Below are positions 45,606-54,802 of a stretch of DNA of 64,000 bases, piece after piece. Where the stretch lies: the NCBI GenBank assembly GCA_963834945.1, contig CAWIDT010000005.1, positions 186,001-250,000 on the forward strand, given 5' to 3'. Source of the DNA: R-RK-3 sp963834945 (GTDB taxonomy: Bacteria; Pseudomonadota; Alphaproteobacteria; Rhizobiales; Rhodomicrobiaceae). Each line of letters opens with the position of its first letter. The stretch's first letter is position 1. A program made the translations under genes and the position numbers. A model generated the notes under the pieces. That model searched no databases. It was not told the DNA's origin and worked only from the letters and a program-made list of their open reading frames with translations.

Positions 45606-47368
45606 TCAGCGCATTTCAGAAATTGGTTGAACGCCCAATATGCCAAGGCCCGACCGGATGACTTGGGCGACCGACGCAACCAGCCCGATTCGCGCTTTGG
45701 TAAGATCCCGATCGGAGCCGACCATGAACCGTAAATGTGGCAACTCTTTGCCCCGGCTCCACAGTCCGTGAAACTCGCTGGCAAGTTCGTACAAGTAGAA
45801 AGCGATGCGGTGCGGCTCGTGAGCCTGAGCAGATGACTCGATGATTCTCGGATAATGCGACATCCGTTTGATAACGGCAAGCTCCGCACTATCGGTCAGC
45901 AAGTCAAACCGGGACTTCCGATATGTGTTTTCCACTTATTTCGAGTTCGGGCATCGAGTCCTGAACATTGCGTATGACTGAATAGGCGCGTGCATGCGCA
46001 TATTGCACATAAAAAACCGGATTGTCCCGCGATTGCTCCAGCACCTTGGCGAAATCGAAATCCAGCATCGCATCATTTTTGCGATGCAGCATCATGAAAC
46101 GCACCGGGCCGGGGCCGACCTCATCGACGACCTCCCGCAGCGTCACGAAGGAGCCCGACCGCTTCGACATCTTCACCGGCTCGCCGTTCCGGAACAGCCG
46201 GACCAGCTGGCAGATCTTGATGTCCAAATCGGCGTTCCCCCCGCTGAGCGCCGCGACAGCCGCTTGCATACGCTTAACATAACCCGCGTGATCCGCACCC
46301 AAAACATTAATCATATGATTAAAACCACGCCGCAATTTGGCGTGGTGATAGGCCATGTCGGACGCGAAATAGGTGTAGCTGCCGTCAGATTTGATCAGCG
46401 CCCGGTCGACGTCGTCGCCGAACTCGGTCGCCCGGAACAGCGTCTGCTCACGATCTTCCCAATCCTCCGGCAGCTTGCCCTTGGGCGGCGGCAGGCGCCC
46501 CTCATAGATGAGGCCCTTGGCGCGCAGCTCCTCGACGGTGCGCTCGACCTCGTTGACCGGACCCTGGATCAGCGACCGCTCGGAGAAGAACACATCATGA
46601 TGGATGCCCAGCTCGGCGAGATCGGCGCGGATCAGCTCCAGCATCATGGCGATGGTCTTGGCCCGCACCGGCGGCAGCCATTCGGCCTCGTCCATATCGC
46701 GCAGCCGGGTTCCATATTCAGCAGCCAGCGCCTCGCCCACCTCGCGCAGATAGTCGCCCGGATAAAGCCCATCGGGGATCGCGCCGATATCCTCGCCCAG
46801 CGCCTCCCGGTAGCGCAGGAACGCCGAGCGGGCCAGCACATCCACCTGCGCGCCGGCGTCGTTGACGTAATATTCGCGCGTGACGTCATAGCCGGAGAAC
46901 GCCAGGAGATTGGCCAGCGCATCGCCGAAGACCGCGCCCCTGGTGTGCCCGACATGCATCGGGCCGGTCGGGTTGGCCGAGACATATTCGACATTGACCC
47001 TCTCGCCGCCCCCCAGTTCGGAGCGGCCATAATCGTCGCCCGCGGCCAATATGGCGCTGAGCTGCCTCGGCCAGAACTCCGGCTTCAGCGTGATATTGAT
47101 AAAGCCGGGCCCGGCGACCTCAAGCGTCTCGATGTCGGGATCGGTCTCAAGCCGGGCGACGAAATGCGCCGCCAGATCGCGCGGCGGCATCTTTGCGCTG
47201 CTTCGCCAGCACCATCGCCGCGTTCGAGGCGACATCGCCATGCGCCGGGTCGCGGGGCGGCTCGACCGTCAGCCCGGAAAGCTCGGCCTCGGCCGGCAGC
47301 ACGCCCGCCTGCTTCAGCGCCTCGGCGGCATCGCGGAAGCGGGTCTCGAAATGCGAAAAAATATTCAT
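45606..47368 (-). CDS. argS: arginyl-tRNA synthetase (two frameshifts)
   Basis: Class I synthetase charging tRNA-Arg, restored at about 587 residues. The HIGH-type motif reads GPMHVGHTRGAVFGDALAN and the KMSKS-type motif VKMSKRSG. The DALR anticodon-binding domain ends AHEPHRIAFYLYELASEFHGLW and SGLGILGVQPISEMR. Shifts near 47200 and 45935 break the frame. The last 410 bases, and a patch near 46255-46340, have lower G+C (about 52% and 45% by my count) than neighbouring genes, yet encode normal ArgS sequence. Start ATG 47368 lies 49 bp after dgt. Confidence 0.93.
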
Positions 47369-47417
47369 GCAGCCCGTTCCGGTGAAGCGAAGGCGCCGAA
47401 GGCCGGCTCGCTAAGGG

Positions 47418-48638
47418 CTATCGCAATCGGGGAGTATCGTCAAATAGCCGCCGATGCGTGTCGATGGCCAGCCTGTCCGTCATGCCGGCGACGAAATCGC
47501 CGATGACGCGGCCCTTGCGGCATCGTCGCGGCGGTTTCGCGCCAGTCTTCCGGCAGGGCTTCGGGATGCGCGTAGAAATAGTCGAACAGATCGCGCACGA
47601 TCTTTTGCGCCCCGTCCATGATCTCGCGGATGCGCGGATGCAAATAGAACTCGGCGAACAGCAGCGCCCGCAACTCGCCCATTTCGCGCGTCATCCGTTC
47701 CGAGAAGCCGGCGACCGGCCGGCCAGCGGCGCGGATGTCGTCCGCCGATTTCGGCCGCAAATCCTCCAGCCGCCGCATCGTCTCGTCCACCAGATCGAGC
47801 ACCATGGCGCTGATCAGGCGGCGGTTAACCTCATAGATAAGCCGCGTAGCGGGAACGCGTGCCGTGCTTGGCCTCGACCTCGCGGATGAAGCGCCCGACG
47901 AGCGGCACGTCGCGCAGCTTATCGACCGCGATCAGCCCCGCGCGCAGGCCGTCGTCCAGATCGTGATTATTATAGGCGATGTCGTCGGCGAGCGCGGCGA
48001 CCTGCGCTTCCGCCGAGGCATGACTGGCAAGATTGAGATCGTGCGTGGCGCCATATTCGACGATCGCCTGCGGCAAACCCTTTGCCTGATAGCGCGCCGT
48101 CGGCTGGCCGTCGGCGGTGAGCAGCGGGCCGTTGTGCTTGACGAGGCCTTCCAGCGTTTCCCAGGTCAGGTTCAGCCCATCATAGGAGGCATAGCGGCTC
48201 TCCAGTTTGGTGACGGCGCGCAGGCTTTGCGCATTATGGTCGAAGCCGCCATAGGGCCGGGTCGCGGTCATCGAGCGCCTCTTCGCCGGCATGGCCGAAA
48301 GGCGGATGGCCCAGATCATGGGCGAGCGCGATGGTTTCGGCCAGATCCTCATCCAGCCGCAGCACGCGGGCGATGGTGCGCGCGATCTGCGCCACCTCCA
48401 GGCTGTGGGTCAGCCGCGTGCGATAATGGTCGCCCTCATGATAGACGAAGACCTGCGTTTTGTAGGTCAGGCGCCGGAATGCGGACGAATGAATGATGCG
48501 GTCCCGGTCGCGCTGGAACGGCGTTCGCAACGAACATTCAGGTTCAGGGTGCAGCCGGCCCCGGCTGTGCAGCGCGGAACATGCATAAACCTCGACCGGC
48601 CGCTCGACGAAACGCGGGTGGAGCGTCATCGACGCCAT
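47418..48638 (-). CDS. dgt: dGTP triphosphohydrolase-like HD protein (three frameshifts)
   Basis: HD-domain enzyme releasing triphosphate from dGTP or other dNTPs. Metal-binding blocks are FRRLTYKTQVFVYHEGDHYRTRLTHSLEVAQIAR and LAHDLGHPPFGHAGE. C-terminal parts read ALADDIAYNNHDLDDGLRAG and FYLHPRIREIMDGAQKIVRDLFDYF. Shifts near 48265, 47845 and 47525 must be repaired to reach TAG at 47418, about 405 residues. The start MASMTLHPRFVE at 48638 is favoured; another ATG lies three codons later. Divergent from erpA, an arrangement common in Hyphomicrobiales. Confidence 0.9.
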
Positions 48639-48766
48639 CCAATCTCTGTTCCCGGTGCATCGCTCCCCAGCAATGCGCGCCGGAATGATTGACAAACCCC
48701 CCTCACTTCCCACTTCCATAGTGGGTATTGCATCTTGCGGCAAACTAATGTGATTCGGTGACAAAT

Positions 48767-49097
48767 ATGATGACTTCCGTCCATGTAACTGACCGCGCCG
48801 CGCGCCGCATCTCCGAAATCATCGCGGGCGAAGCGGACGCCAAGATGCTTGCGCGTCAGCGTCAAGGCGGGCGGATGCACCGGCTTTCAGTATGCGTTCG
48901 ATCTGGTCGCCGATCGCGATCAGGGCGATACCGTCATCGAAAAGCAGGGCGCGACGGTGCTGATCGACGAAGTGTCCCTGCCCTTCATGGCGGGCTCCGA
49001 GATCGATTTCGTCGACGATCTGATCGGCGCCTCTTTCAAGATCAGCAATCCGAATGCGACCGCCTCATGCGGCTGCGGCACATCCTTCACGGTGTAG
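48767..49097 (+). CDS. erpA: A-type iron-sulfur cluster carrier ErpA (one frameshift)
   Basis: About 110 residues; inserts Fe-S clusters into target proteins. Conserved cysteines are in GGCTGFQY and SCGCGTSF, and VTDRAARRISEII is the family N terminus. The shift is near 48852, where CTTGCGCG has one extra T relative to the expected 'KMLRVSVKAGG'. ATG 48767 and 48770 are both possible starts. Divergent from dgt across about 128 bp. Confidence 0.9.
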
Positions 49098-49228
49098 CGC
49101 GCCTCCCGGCCTTGGGGCGGACGGAGTAGCATTTTCCGACGTCACATAATGATACCGGACGCACTTGGCCCGCCATTTGCTCGGTTTTGCACTGTCAGGA
49201 TCTTCATGAAATCGCTTGGAGCACTTCG

Positions 49229-50012
49229 ATGCGCAAACTGACGCCGGAAGGCGAAACCATGATTGCCGAAATCGCCAGCCGCCACGGCGTATCGACCGAC
49301 GCGGTCAGAACGCTCCTGGAGGCGGTCGCGAATGGCGGCGGCACCATGGCGCAGTTCAACCACCCCGAATTGGGCGGCGGCGGCCAGTGGCTGAGGGGCG
49401 GCATGACCATGGTCGGCGACATGTTCAACCATTCGCTGAAGGCCAGGGTTGACGCGATCGCGTCCGAGCTCTCCGACCGGCTCGCCGCCGGCGGATTCGC
49501 AAGCCCCATGGGCAGCGTCCAGTCGCAGTCGCAAGGCGGGACCGGGGCAGAGCAGCGGCGTCAGCTTCTTTGCGCAGGACACCGCCAGCGGCTCCGGCCA
49601 TTGGTGGCCAGCGGACCTGGGCATTCCGGCCGCGACGGGCGCGCAGAATTCGGTGCGCTACGCCTTCTTTCCGGAGAAGGGGCGGCTGGCCATCGACCAT
49701 GACGGGCAAGTGGAGATCTACGATACGCTGGACCATTCCATCCAGGGTTTCGGCCAGCAGCAAGGCGGCGGCTCCACCCTTTCCTTCAACAGCCAGCACG
49801 GGCCGGTGCGCATCGACAGCCTGCCCCGCATCGGCGCCAAGGCGCCGCAAGCCGCTGCCGCCCAGCCATTGCAGAACGATCTGGCGGCGGCGCCCTCGGG
49901 CCATGAATCGGTCTTCGCCACCATCGAAAGGCTCGCCGGGCTCAAGGATAAGGGCATTCTCAGCGAGGACGAGTTCGCCGAGAAGAAGGCCGAGCTTCTC
50001 AAGCGCCTCTAA
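49229..50012 (+). CDS. SHOCT domain protein of unknown function (one frameshift)
   Basis: About 260 residues. The N-terminal part MRKLTPEGETMIAEIASRHGVSTDAVRTLLEAV resembles a small helical domain, followed by a Gly-rich stretch (ELGGGGQWLRGGMTMVGDMF). The middle segment FFAQDTASGSGHWWPADLG and LSFNSQHGPVRIDSL look like a beta domain. The C terminus SVFATIERLAGLKDKGILSEDEFAEKKAELLKRL is a SHOCT motif, often an oligomerisation or anchoring tail. The frame changes near 49545. It lies downstream of erpA. I know no defined function. Confidence 0.65.
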
Positions 50013-50113
50013 GCAGAATTCCCAAAAGTGGCCTTCCGGTTTTGGGCCAAAACTCTGCGAAAACAAAAAATTCTAAGCAGACATTCCTTGGGCGCCAAAG
50101 AATGTCTGCTTAG
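50013..50113. repeat. intergenic repeat, variant C, ending in a hairpin
   Basis: Resembles the type B repeat in layout (CCCAAAAGTGG, CCGGTTTTGGG, TGCGAAAACAAAAAA) but differs in its ends. The right half is a perfect 14-bp hairpin CTAAGCAGACATTC/GAATGTCTGCTTAG (50073-50113). It may serve as a terminator for the SHOCT gene and the convergent SDR gene. Confidence 0.75.
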
Positions 50114-50139
50114 TTCGAGGGCCGTCTTCGTGCCGGCGT

Positions 50140-50931
50140 TCAGCGCGCGACGCGAGGCATGCCGCCCAGATGCATCCCGGCATCGGTGAGGATGATTTCG
50201 CCGGTGATGTTGCGCGAGGCGGGCGATGCCAGGAACAGGATCAGCCCGGCGACGTCTTCGGGCGTCGGCGCGCGCTGCAGCGGCGTCGTCTGCGCCACCT
50301 GCGTCGCCAGCGCCTCGTCCCTGCCCTTGTCGCCCCATTTGGTGAACCACCCCGATGCGATATAGCCCGGACATACGGCGTTCACTCTGATCCTGGGGGC
50401 GAGCGAGCGCGCCATGCTCAGCGTCATCGTATTGAGCGCGCCCTTGGACGCGGCATAGGCGATGGAGGAGCCGATGCCGCGCACGCCGGCCATCGAGGAG
50501 ATGTTGACCACCGCGCCTTCGCCCGACACGTCCAGCGCGCTGCGCGCCGCCCGCACCATCTGATAGCTGCCGATCACGTTCACCCGGTAGATCCGCTCGA
50601 AATCCTCCGCGTCGAGCGCGTCCAGATCGCCCTGATCGGCCATCTTGGTGATGCCCGCATTGTTGATGAGCACATCGACGCCGCCGAGCATCCGGGCCGT
50701 TTCGGCGACCAGCCTCTGGCAATCGGCGAAATCGGCGACGCTCGCCTTGACGCTGAACGCTTTCACCCCCGCGCCGCGGCAGGCCTCCACGACCTTTTCC
50801 GCCGCTTCTGCGCTCGATGCATAGTTCACCGCGACATTGGCGCCCATGCGGGCAAGGCCGAGCGCCGTTGCCGCGCCCAGGCCCGTTCCCGCGCCGGTGA
50901 TGATGACAGTCTTGCCGCTCATGTCTTGCAT
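50140..50931 (-). CDS. short-chain dehydrogenase/reductase
   Basis: A 263-residue classical SDR. The NAD(P)-binding TGAGTGLGAATALGLARMG is near residue 12, NNAG near 90, catalytic Ser in VVNISSMAGVRG, and Tyr/Lys in YAASKGALN. The C terminus LASPASRNITGEIILTDAGMHLGG fits FabG-like oxidoreductases. The substrate cannot be told from sequence. It is monocistronic, with a promoter gap of 143 bp to the divergent rod-like gene. Confidence 0.88.
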   Translation of the reverse strand: MQDMSGKTVIITGAGTGLGAATALGLARMGANVAVNYASSAEAAEKVVEACRGAGVKAFSVKASVADFADCQRLVAETARMLGGVDVLINNAGITKMADQGDLDALDAEDFERIYRVNVIGSYQMVRAARSALDVSGEGAVVNISSMAGVRGIGSSIAYAASKGALNTMTLSMARSLAPRIRVNAVCPGYIASGWFTKWGDKGRDEALATQVAQTTPLQRAPTPEDVAGLILFLASPASRNITGEIILTDAGMHLGGMPRVAR

Positions 50932-51074
50932 GCATGCGTCCCCGGTGTTTCGCCCGATCCGTTCGTCACTTGTTCACTTTGCTCCAATATTTCCCAGATT
51001 AGCAGCATTTGATCCATTCTGATGACCCTCTCTTACCATCCGGCCGCTACATTGGACGGTGTAACGGAGAGGTA

Positions 51075-51482
51075 ATGCGTATGTTGGACGGCATTTCCAG
51101 TGCCCTGTCTGGGCTCGCTGCCGCGAGCCACCGTGTCGAAACCTCGGCGAGCAATGTCGCCAATATAAACTCCAACGGTTCCATCCCCGCCAGCGACGCC
51201 GGACAAAAGCGCGATCCCTATCTGCCGGTGCGCGTCGAACAGTCGAGCACCGCCGAAGGCGGCACCACGACCAGCGACCGCTATGTCCGGCCGCCCTACA
51301 TTCCGGTCTTCGATACCGGGTCCGCTTTCGCCAATTCCGATGGTCAGACCGCGGCACCCAATGTCGATATTTCCGCTGAAGTCACGGATCAGGCCGGCGC
51401 CGGTCAAAACGCCCAGGCCAATCTGAAGAGCGTTCAGACCATCTCCGATCTGGTAAAAAAACTCTACGATCTGCCCCAATAA
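51075..51482 (+). CDS. orphan flagellar rod-like protein (FlgB/FlgC type)
   Basis: A 135-residue protein. The N terminus MLDGISSALSGLAAASHRVETSASNVANINSNG matches the conserved helical motif shared by flagellar rod and hook proteins. The C terminus NLKSVQTISDLVKKLYDL resembles the matching terminal helix. No other flagellar gene is in the window. ATG 51075 follows GGAGAGG. It could be a rod component encoded outside the flagellar locus, or a related protein reused for another purpose. Confidence 0.65.
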   Translation: MRMLDGISSALSGLAAASHRVETSASNVANINSNGSIPASDAGQKRDPYLPVRVEQSSTAEGGTTTSDRYVRPPYIPVFDTGSAFANSDGQTAAPNVDISAEVTDQAGAGQNAQANLKSVQTISDLVKKLYDLPQ

Positions 51483-51597
51483 CCCGGCACGCCAACGGAT
51501 CGGCATGAGGCGCGCAAACCTTTCGCGCGGCTCGACTTTTGCACGCCCAAGCCCCATGCTGTCTGGCCCTCGCAGCCAACAGAGAATGGGGAATTCC

Positions 51598-53232
51598 ATG
51601 CGACCGGATGGCGAACCCAGACGCAGCCCTGATCCCGGCGGCACCTTCGATTATGTCATCATCGGCGCGGGGTCGGCGGGCGCGGTGCTGGCCGCGCGGC
51701 TGAGCGAAGATCCCGGCATCAGCGTCTGCCTCATAGAGGCCGGACCGCCGGGCAGGAGCCCGCTCCTGGGTATCCCGTTCGAACTGCCGCAGTTCGGCAA
51801 TATCAAAGGCATCTCCTGGAACTACGAGACGACGCCGCAGACGCGGCTCAACGGGCGCCGGCTCCATTGGCCGCGCGGCAAGCTGCTGGGCGGGTCGAGT
51901 TCCATCGGCGCCATGTGCTACATCAGGGGCATCCCGGCCGACTACGATGGCTGGGAGGCCGGGGGTGCGCAGGGCTGGGGCTGGGACGCGGTGCTGCCCT
52001 ATTTCAGAAAAGCCGAGGATCAAGAGCGCGGCCCCGACGAATATCACGGAACGGGCGGACCGCTAACGGTGAGCGATCTGCGCCATATCAGTCCTCTCTC
52101 CCAGGCCTTCGCCGACGCCGGCGCCACCCTGCGCATCCCGCGCAACCCTGATTTCAACGGCGGGCGCCAGGACGGTCTGGGGCTTTATCAGCTCACGCAG
52201 CGCGATGGCCGGCGCTGCTCCACCGCTGTCGCCTATCTGCGCCGCGCGCGAAGCCGGCCAAACCTGACGATCTGGACCGGCAGCCAGGCGGAAGCGATCC
52301 TGTTCGACAATCGCAGGGCAGCGGGCGTGTGGATTTCACGCGGCGGCACGCAACGCGCCGTAAAGGCGGGCCGCGAGGTGCTGCTATGCGGCGGCGCGAT
52401 CAACTCGCCGCAACTTCTGATGCTGTCCGGCGTCGGCCCCGCGGCGCATTTGAAGGAGCAGGGCATCGGCGTCCAGGCCGACAGGGCGGGCGTCGGGCAG
52501 AACCTTCAGGACCATCTGGATGTCACGCTGCAATACGCCGCCCGTGCGGCGGAGGGCGACCGCTATACGCTCTCGATGATCCCGCGCGCCATCGCGGCGC
52601 TGTTCAGCCAGGGCTTTCTCACCTCCAGCATCGCCGAGGCGGGCGGCTTCGTCGGGGTGACGCCGGGCGCTGGGGGGGCAGAGGTGCAATACCGCTTTCT
52701 GCCGGTCCGCATCGGGAAGCACGGCCGTCGCCCTGTCTTCGGCTATGGCTACAGCCTGCATAGCTGCTGCCTGCAACCGAAAAGCCGCGGCGAGATCCGG
52801 CTCGCTTCCGGCAACGCGGGCAAGCCGCCCTCCATCAATCCGCGCTATCTCGACAATGAGGATGACGCAAAAATCCTGCTCGCCGGGCTTAAAATGGGCC
52901 GGCGCATCCTCGCGGCGCCCGCTTTCGACGGGTTCAGGGGCCACGAGGTCGATCCGGGCGATGCGGCGCAATCCGATGCCGATCTGCTCGGCTTCATCCG
53001 CGAGAGCGCGCAAAGCGCCCATGATCCGGTCGGCACCTGCCGGATGGGGCACGCCGATGATCCGGCCTCGGTGGTCGATCCGCAGCTCCGGGTGATCGGG
53101 GTCACCTCCTTGCGCGTCGTCGACGCCTCAGTGATGCCGGCACTGATACGCGGCAACACCAACGCCCCGACGATCATGATCGCCGAACGCGCCGCAGACC
53201 TGATCCGGTCGGGGCAGCATACACCCGGCTGA
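51598..53232 (+). CDS. GMC family FAD oxidoreductase
   Basis: A 544-residue GMC (glucose-methanol-choline) enzyme. FAD binding is at VIIGAGSAGAVLAARLSED with IEAG after the second strand. GMC signature 1 is WPRGKLLGGSSSIGAMCYIRG and signature 2 GGAINSPQLLMLSGVGP. The catalytic His/Asn pair falls in HDPVGTCRMG and GNTNAPTIMIAERAAD. ATG 51598 has GGGGAA upstream; ATG 51586 is an alternative. Likely oxidises an alcohol or choline-like substrate; no partner gene narrows this. Confidence 0.88.
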   Translation: MRPDGEPRRSPDPGGTFDYVIIGAGSAGAVLAARLSEDPGISVCLIEAGPPGRSPLLGIPFELPQFGNIKGISWNYETTPQTRLNGRRLHWPRGKLLGGSSSIGAMCYIRGIPADYDGWEAGGAQGWGWDAVLPYFRKAEDQERGPDEYHGTGGPLTVSDLRHISPLSQAFADAGATLRIPRNPDFNGGRQDGLGLYQLTQRDGRRCSTAVAYLRRARSRPNLTIWTGSQAEAILFDNRRAAGVWISRGGTQRAVKAGREVLLCGGAINSPQLLMLSGVGPAAHLKEQGIGVQADRAGVGQNLQDHLDVTLQYAARAAEGDRYTLSMIPRAIAALFSQGFLTSSIAEAGGFVGVTPGAGGAEVQYRFLPVRIGKHGRRPVFGYGYSLHSCCLQPKSRGEIRLASGNAGKPPSINPRYLDNEDDAKILLAGLKMGRRILAAPAFDGFRGHEVDPGDAAQSDADLLGFIRESAQSAHDPVGTCRMGHADDPASVVDPQLRVIGVTSLRVVDASVMPALIRGNTNAPTIMIAERAADLIRSGQHTPG

Positions 53233-53276
53233 TCATCACGGCCGCCGTTAGTTGCCTCTCTAAATTTCATTGTTCG

Positions 53277-53428
53277 CACGATTTTTCGGGAAAACCGGCG
53301 TCCACTTTTCCCGATCTTGCGCTAGAGCCTTTTCCGCTCCGATTGAATCGGAGCGCGGCTCTGATTCTTTGTTTTGTCGCATTTTCTCGACGCAAACCGG
53401 CATCCACTTTGCTGGAAAATGCTCTAGC
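53277..53428. repeat. composite repeat: reversed type B fragment joined to type A (copy 3)
   Basis: The left 49 bases are the reverse of the type B core (GCACGATTTTTCGGGAAAACC). The right 100 bases are type A in reverse orientation, closely matching copies at 3917-4021 and 27848-27971. The element fills most of the 203-bp gap between the GMC and MarR genes. Confidence 0.8.
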
Positions 53429-53435
53429 GAAAATC

Positions 53436-53876
53436 TCAGATCAACGAGCGCAGGGCGCTGCGCAGGCCCTCGCCATCCTTGATATGAGCGTCCACGTCAG
53501 CCTGCGTCCGCCGCCAGATGGGCAAGGCGTCCACCAGCAGCTTTCCGCCCTCCTGCGTCAGGACAAGCCGGCGGCTCCGCCCGTCCTTGTCATCGCGCGC
53601 GATCCTGACCAATCCGCGCCGCTCCAGCGGCTTCAGCGCCGCCGTAACCGTCGTGCGGTCCATGCTGAGCAGTGCCGCCACCGAACCAAGCCCCGGCGGC
53701 TCCGGCCGGTTGAGCGACATCATCAGCGAAAACTGCCCGTTCGTCAGGCCGAGCGGCCGAAGCGCCTCATCGAAACGCCGGGCCAGCGCGCGCGCCGCAC
53801 GCTGCACATCGAGGCAAAGGCAATGATCCCTGACGTAAAGCGTTGCTTCATAAGGCGGCTGGTGGCTCTTTGACAC
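53436..53876 (-). CDS. MarR family transcriptional regulator
   Basis: Winged-helix repressor of about 146 residues from GTG 53876 (a TTG at 53912 is also in frame). The HTH region reads LGLTNGQFSLMMSLNRPEPPGLGSVAALLSMDRTTVTAALKPLERRGLV, with the wing RDDKDGRSRRLVLTQEG. A perfect palindrome GTTGATATCAAC just upstream of the GTG is a likely own operator. The gene it controls is not obvious. Confidence 0.85.
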   Translation of the reverse strand: MSKSHQPPYEATLYVRDHCLCLDVQRAARALARRFDEALRPLGLTNGQFSLMMSLNRPEPPGLGSVAALLSMDRTTVTAALKPLERRGLVRIARDDKDGRSRRLVLTQEGGKLLVDALPIWRRTQADVDAHIKDGEGLRSALRSLI

Positions 53877-53888
53877 ACAACCATTTGT

Positions 53889-53900
53889 GTTGATATCAAC
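53889..53900. promoter_or_regulatory. MarR-type operator palindrome
   Basis: GTTGATATCAAC is a perfect 12-bp palindrome 12 bases upstream of the proposed marR GTG and 8 bases downstream of TTGACT, which could be a -35 element. TTGATATCAA-like sites are common for MarR regulators, so autorepression is likely. Confidence 0.5.
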
Positions 53901-53958
53901 TTGCAAAGTCAAGTTTGCAGTGGGTGCGGCCCCCGCCCCCCGTGGCGTGGGCGCCGGT

Positions 53959-54663
53959 CTATTCCGCCGCGGCCGCCATGCCGCGCTGAGACGGAACAGC
54001 GGCGAGCGGGCTCAGATTGAGCCAGGATCGCAGTGCGCGGCGTTTATTTGCATCGCCATGCGCATCCAGCCGGCCCGTCGACAGGGCCCGCGAGAGCGCA
54101 AGATCGCCGCGCACCAGATAGATCATGTCGGGCAAGGCGCAGGCCAGATACAGGTCGGTGTCGAATCCGGGGTCCTCAAGGCAAAGCTCCACGCTTCCAC
54201 CGTCATTGACGAACCACCAATAGCGCTTCGCCGGCGGCTGATCGGTGAATTCCAGGCGTATCACCGTGCGCCCGGCACCGAACGCCAGCCCGTTCACGCT
54301 GCGCTCCAGCGCCCAGACCAGCAGGCTGAGATCGATCTCGCCCTCGGCCAGCTGGCGGCGCGACCAGCGCTGGCCCCAGACGCCCAGCGCTTCGATCACC
54401 GGCACGAATTCCCGCCCGGCCGCGGTCAGGTGATAGGTCCAGCTCTTGCCGCCCGGCTCGGTCCGGCGTTCGACGATGCGCTCGGCCTCGAGCTGCTTGA
54501 GCCGGCGCGACAGGAGCGTCGGAGACATGAGCGGCACGCCGCGCTGCAGCTCCGAAAACCGCTTTGCCCCCCAGGCAAGGTCGCGCACGATGAGCGGCGT
54601 CCATTTCTCACAGAAAAGCTCGGCGGCCTTGGCGACCGGGCAGAATTGACCATAGCCTTGCAT
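53959..54663 (-). CDS. HxlR family transcriptional regulator with C-terminal extension
   Basis: A 234-residue regulator. The HxlR winged helix is residues 1-110: CPVAKAAELFCEKWTPLIVRDLAWGAKRFSEL and MSPTLLSRRLKQLEAERIVERR. Residues 120-225 form an extra domain (RTVIRLEFTDQPPAKRYWWFV, DLYLACALPDMIYLVRGDLAL) that resembles the SCP2-like tail of some HxlR proteins. It is divergent from the methyltransferase at 54803, the probable target. Confidence 0.85.
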   Translation of the reverse strand: MQGYGQFCPVAKAAELFCEKWTPLIVRDLAWGAKRFSELQRGVPLMSPTLLSRRLKQLEAERIVERRTEPGGKSWTYHLTAAGREFVPVIEALGVWGQRWSRRQLAEGEIDLSLLVWALERSVNGLAFGAGRTVIRLEFTDQPPAKRYWWFVNDGGSVELCLEDPGFDTDLYLACALPDMIYLVRGDLALSRALSTGRLDAHGDANKRRALRSWLNLSPLAAVPSQRGMAAAAE

Positions 54664-54802
54664 TCCATGCCTCCCTTTGCCCTCAGCCTAACATGCATCG
54701 CGAGGCCCCCCGAACTACAGATTGTGGAGTTGTCAGCGGCCGGATGACCGCCGAGGCTTGGCGCGAATGACGCATCGCCAATCTGGACTGGAGGAATGAC
54801 TC

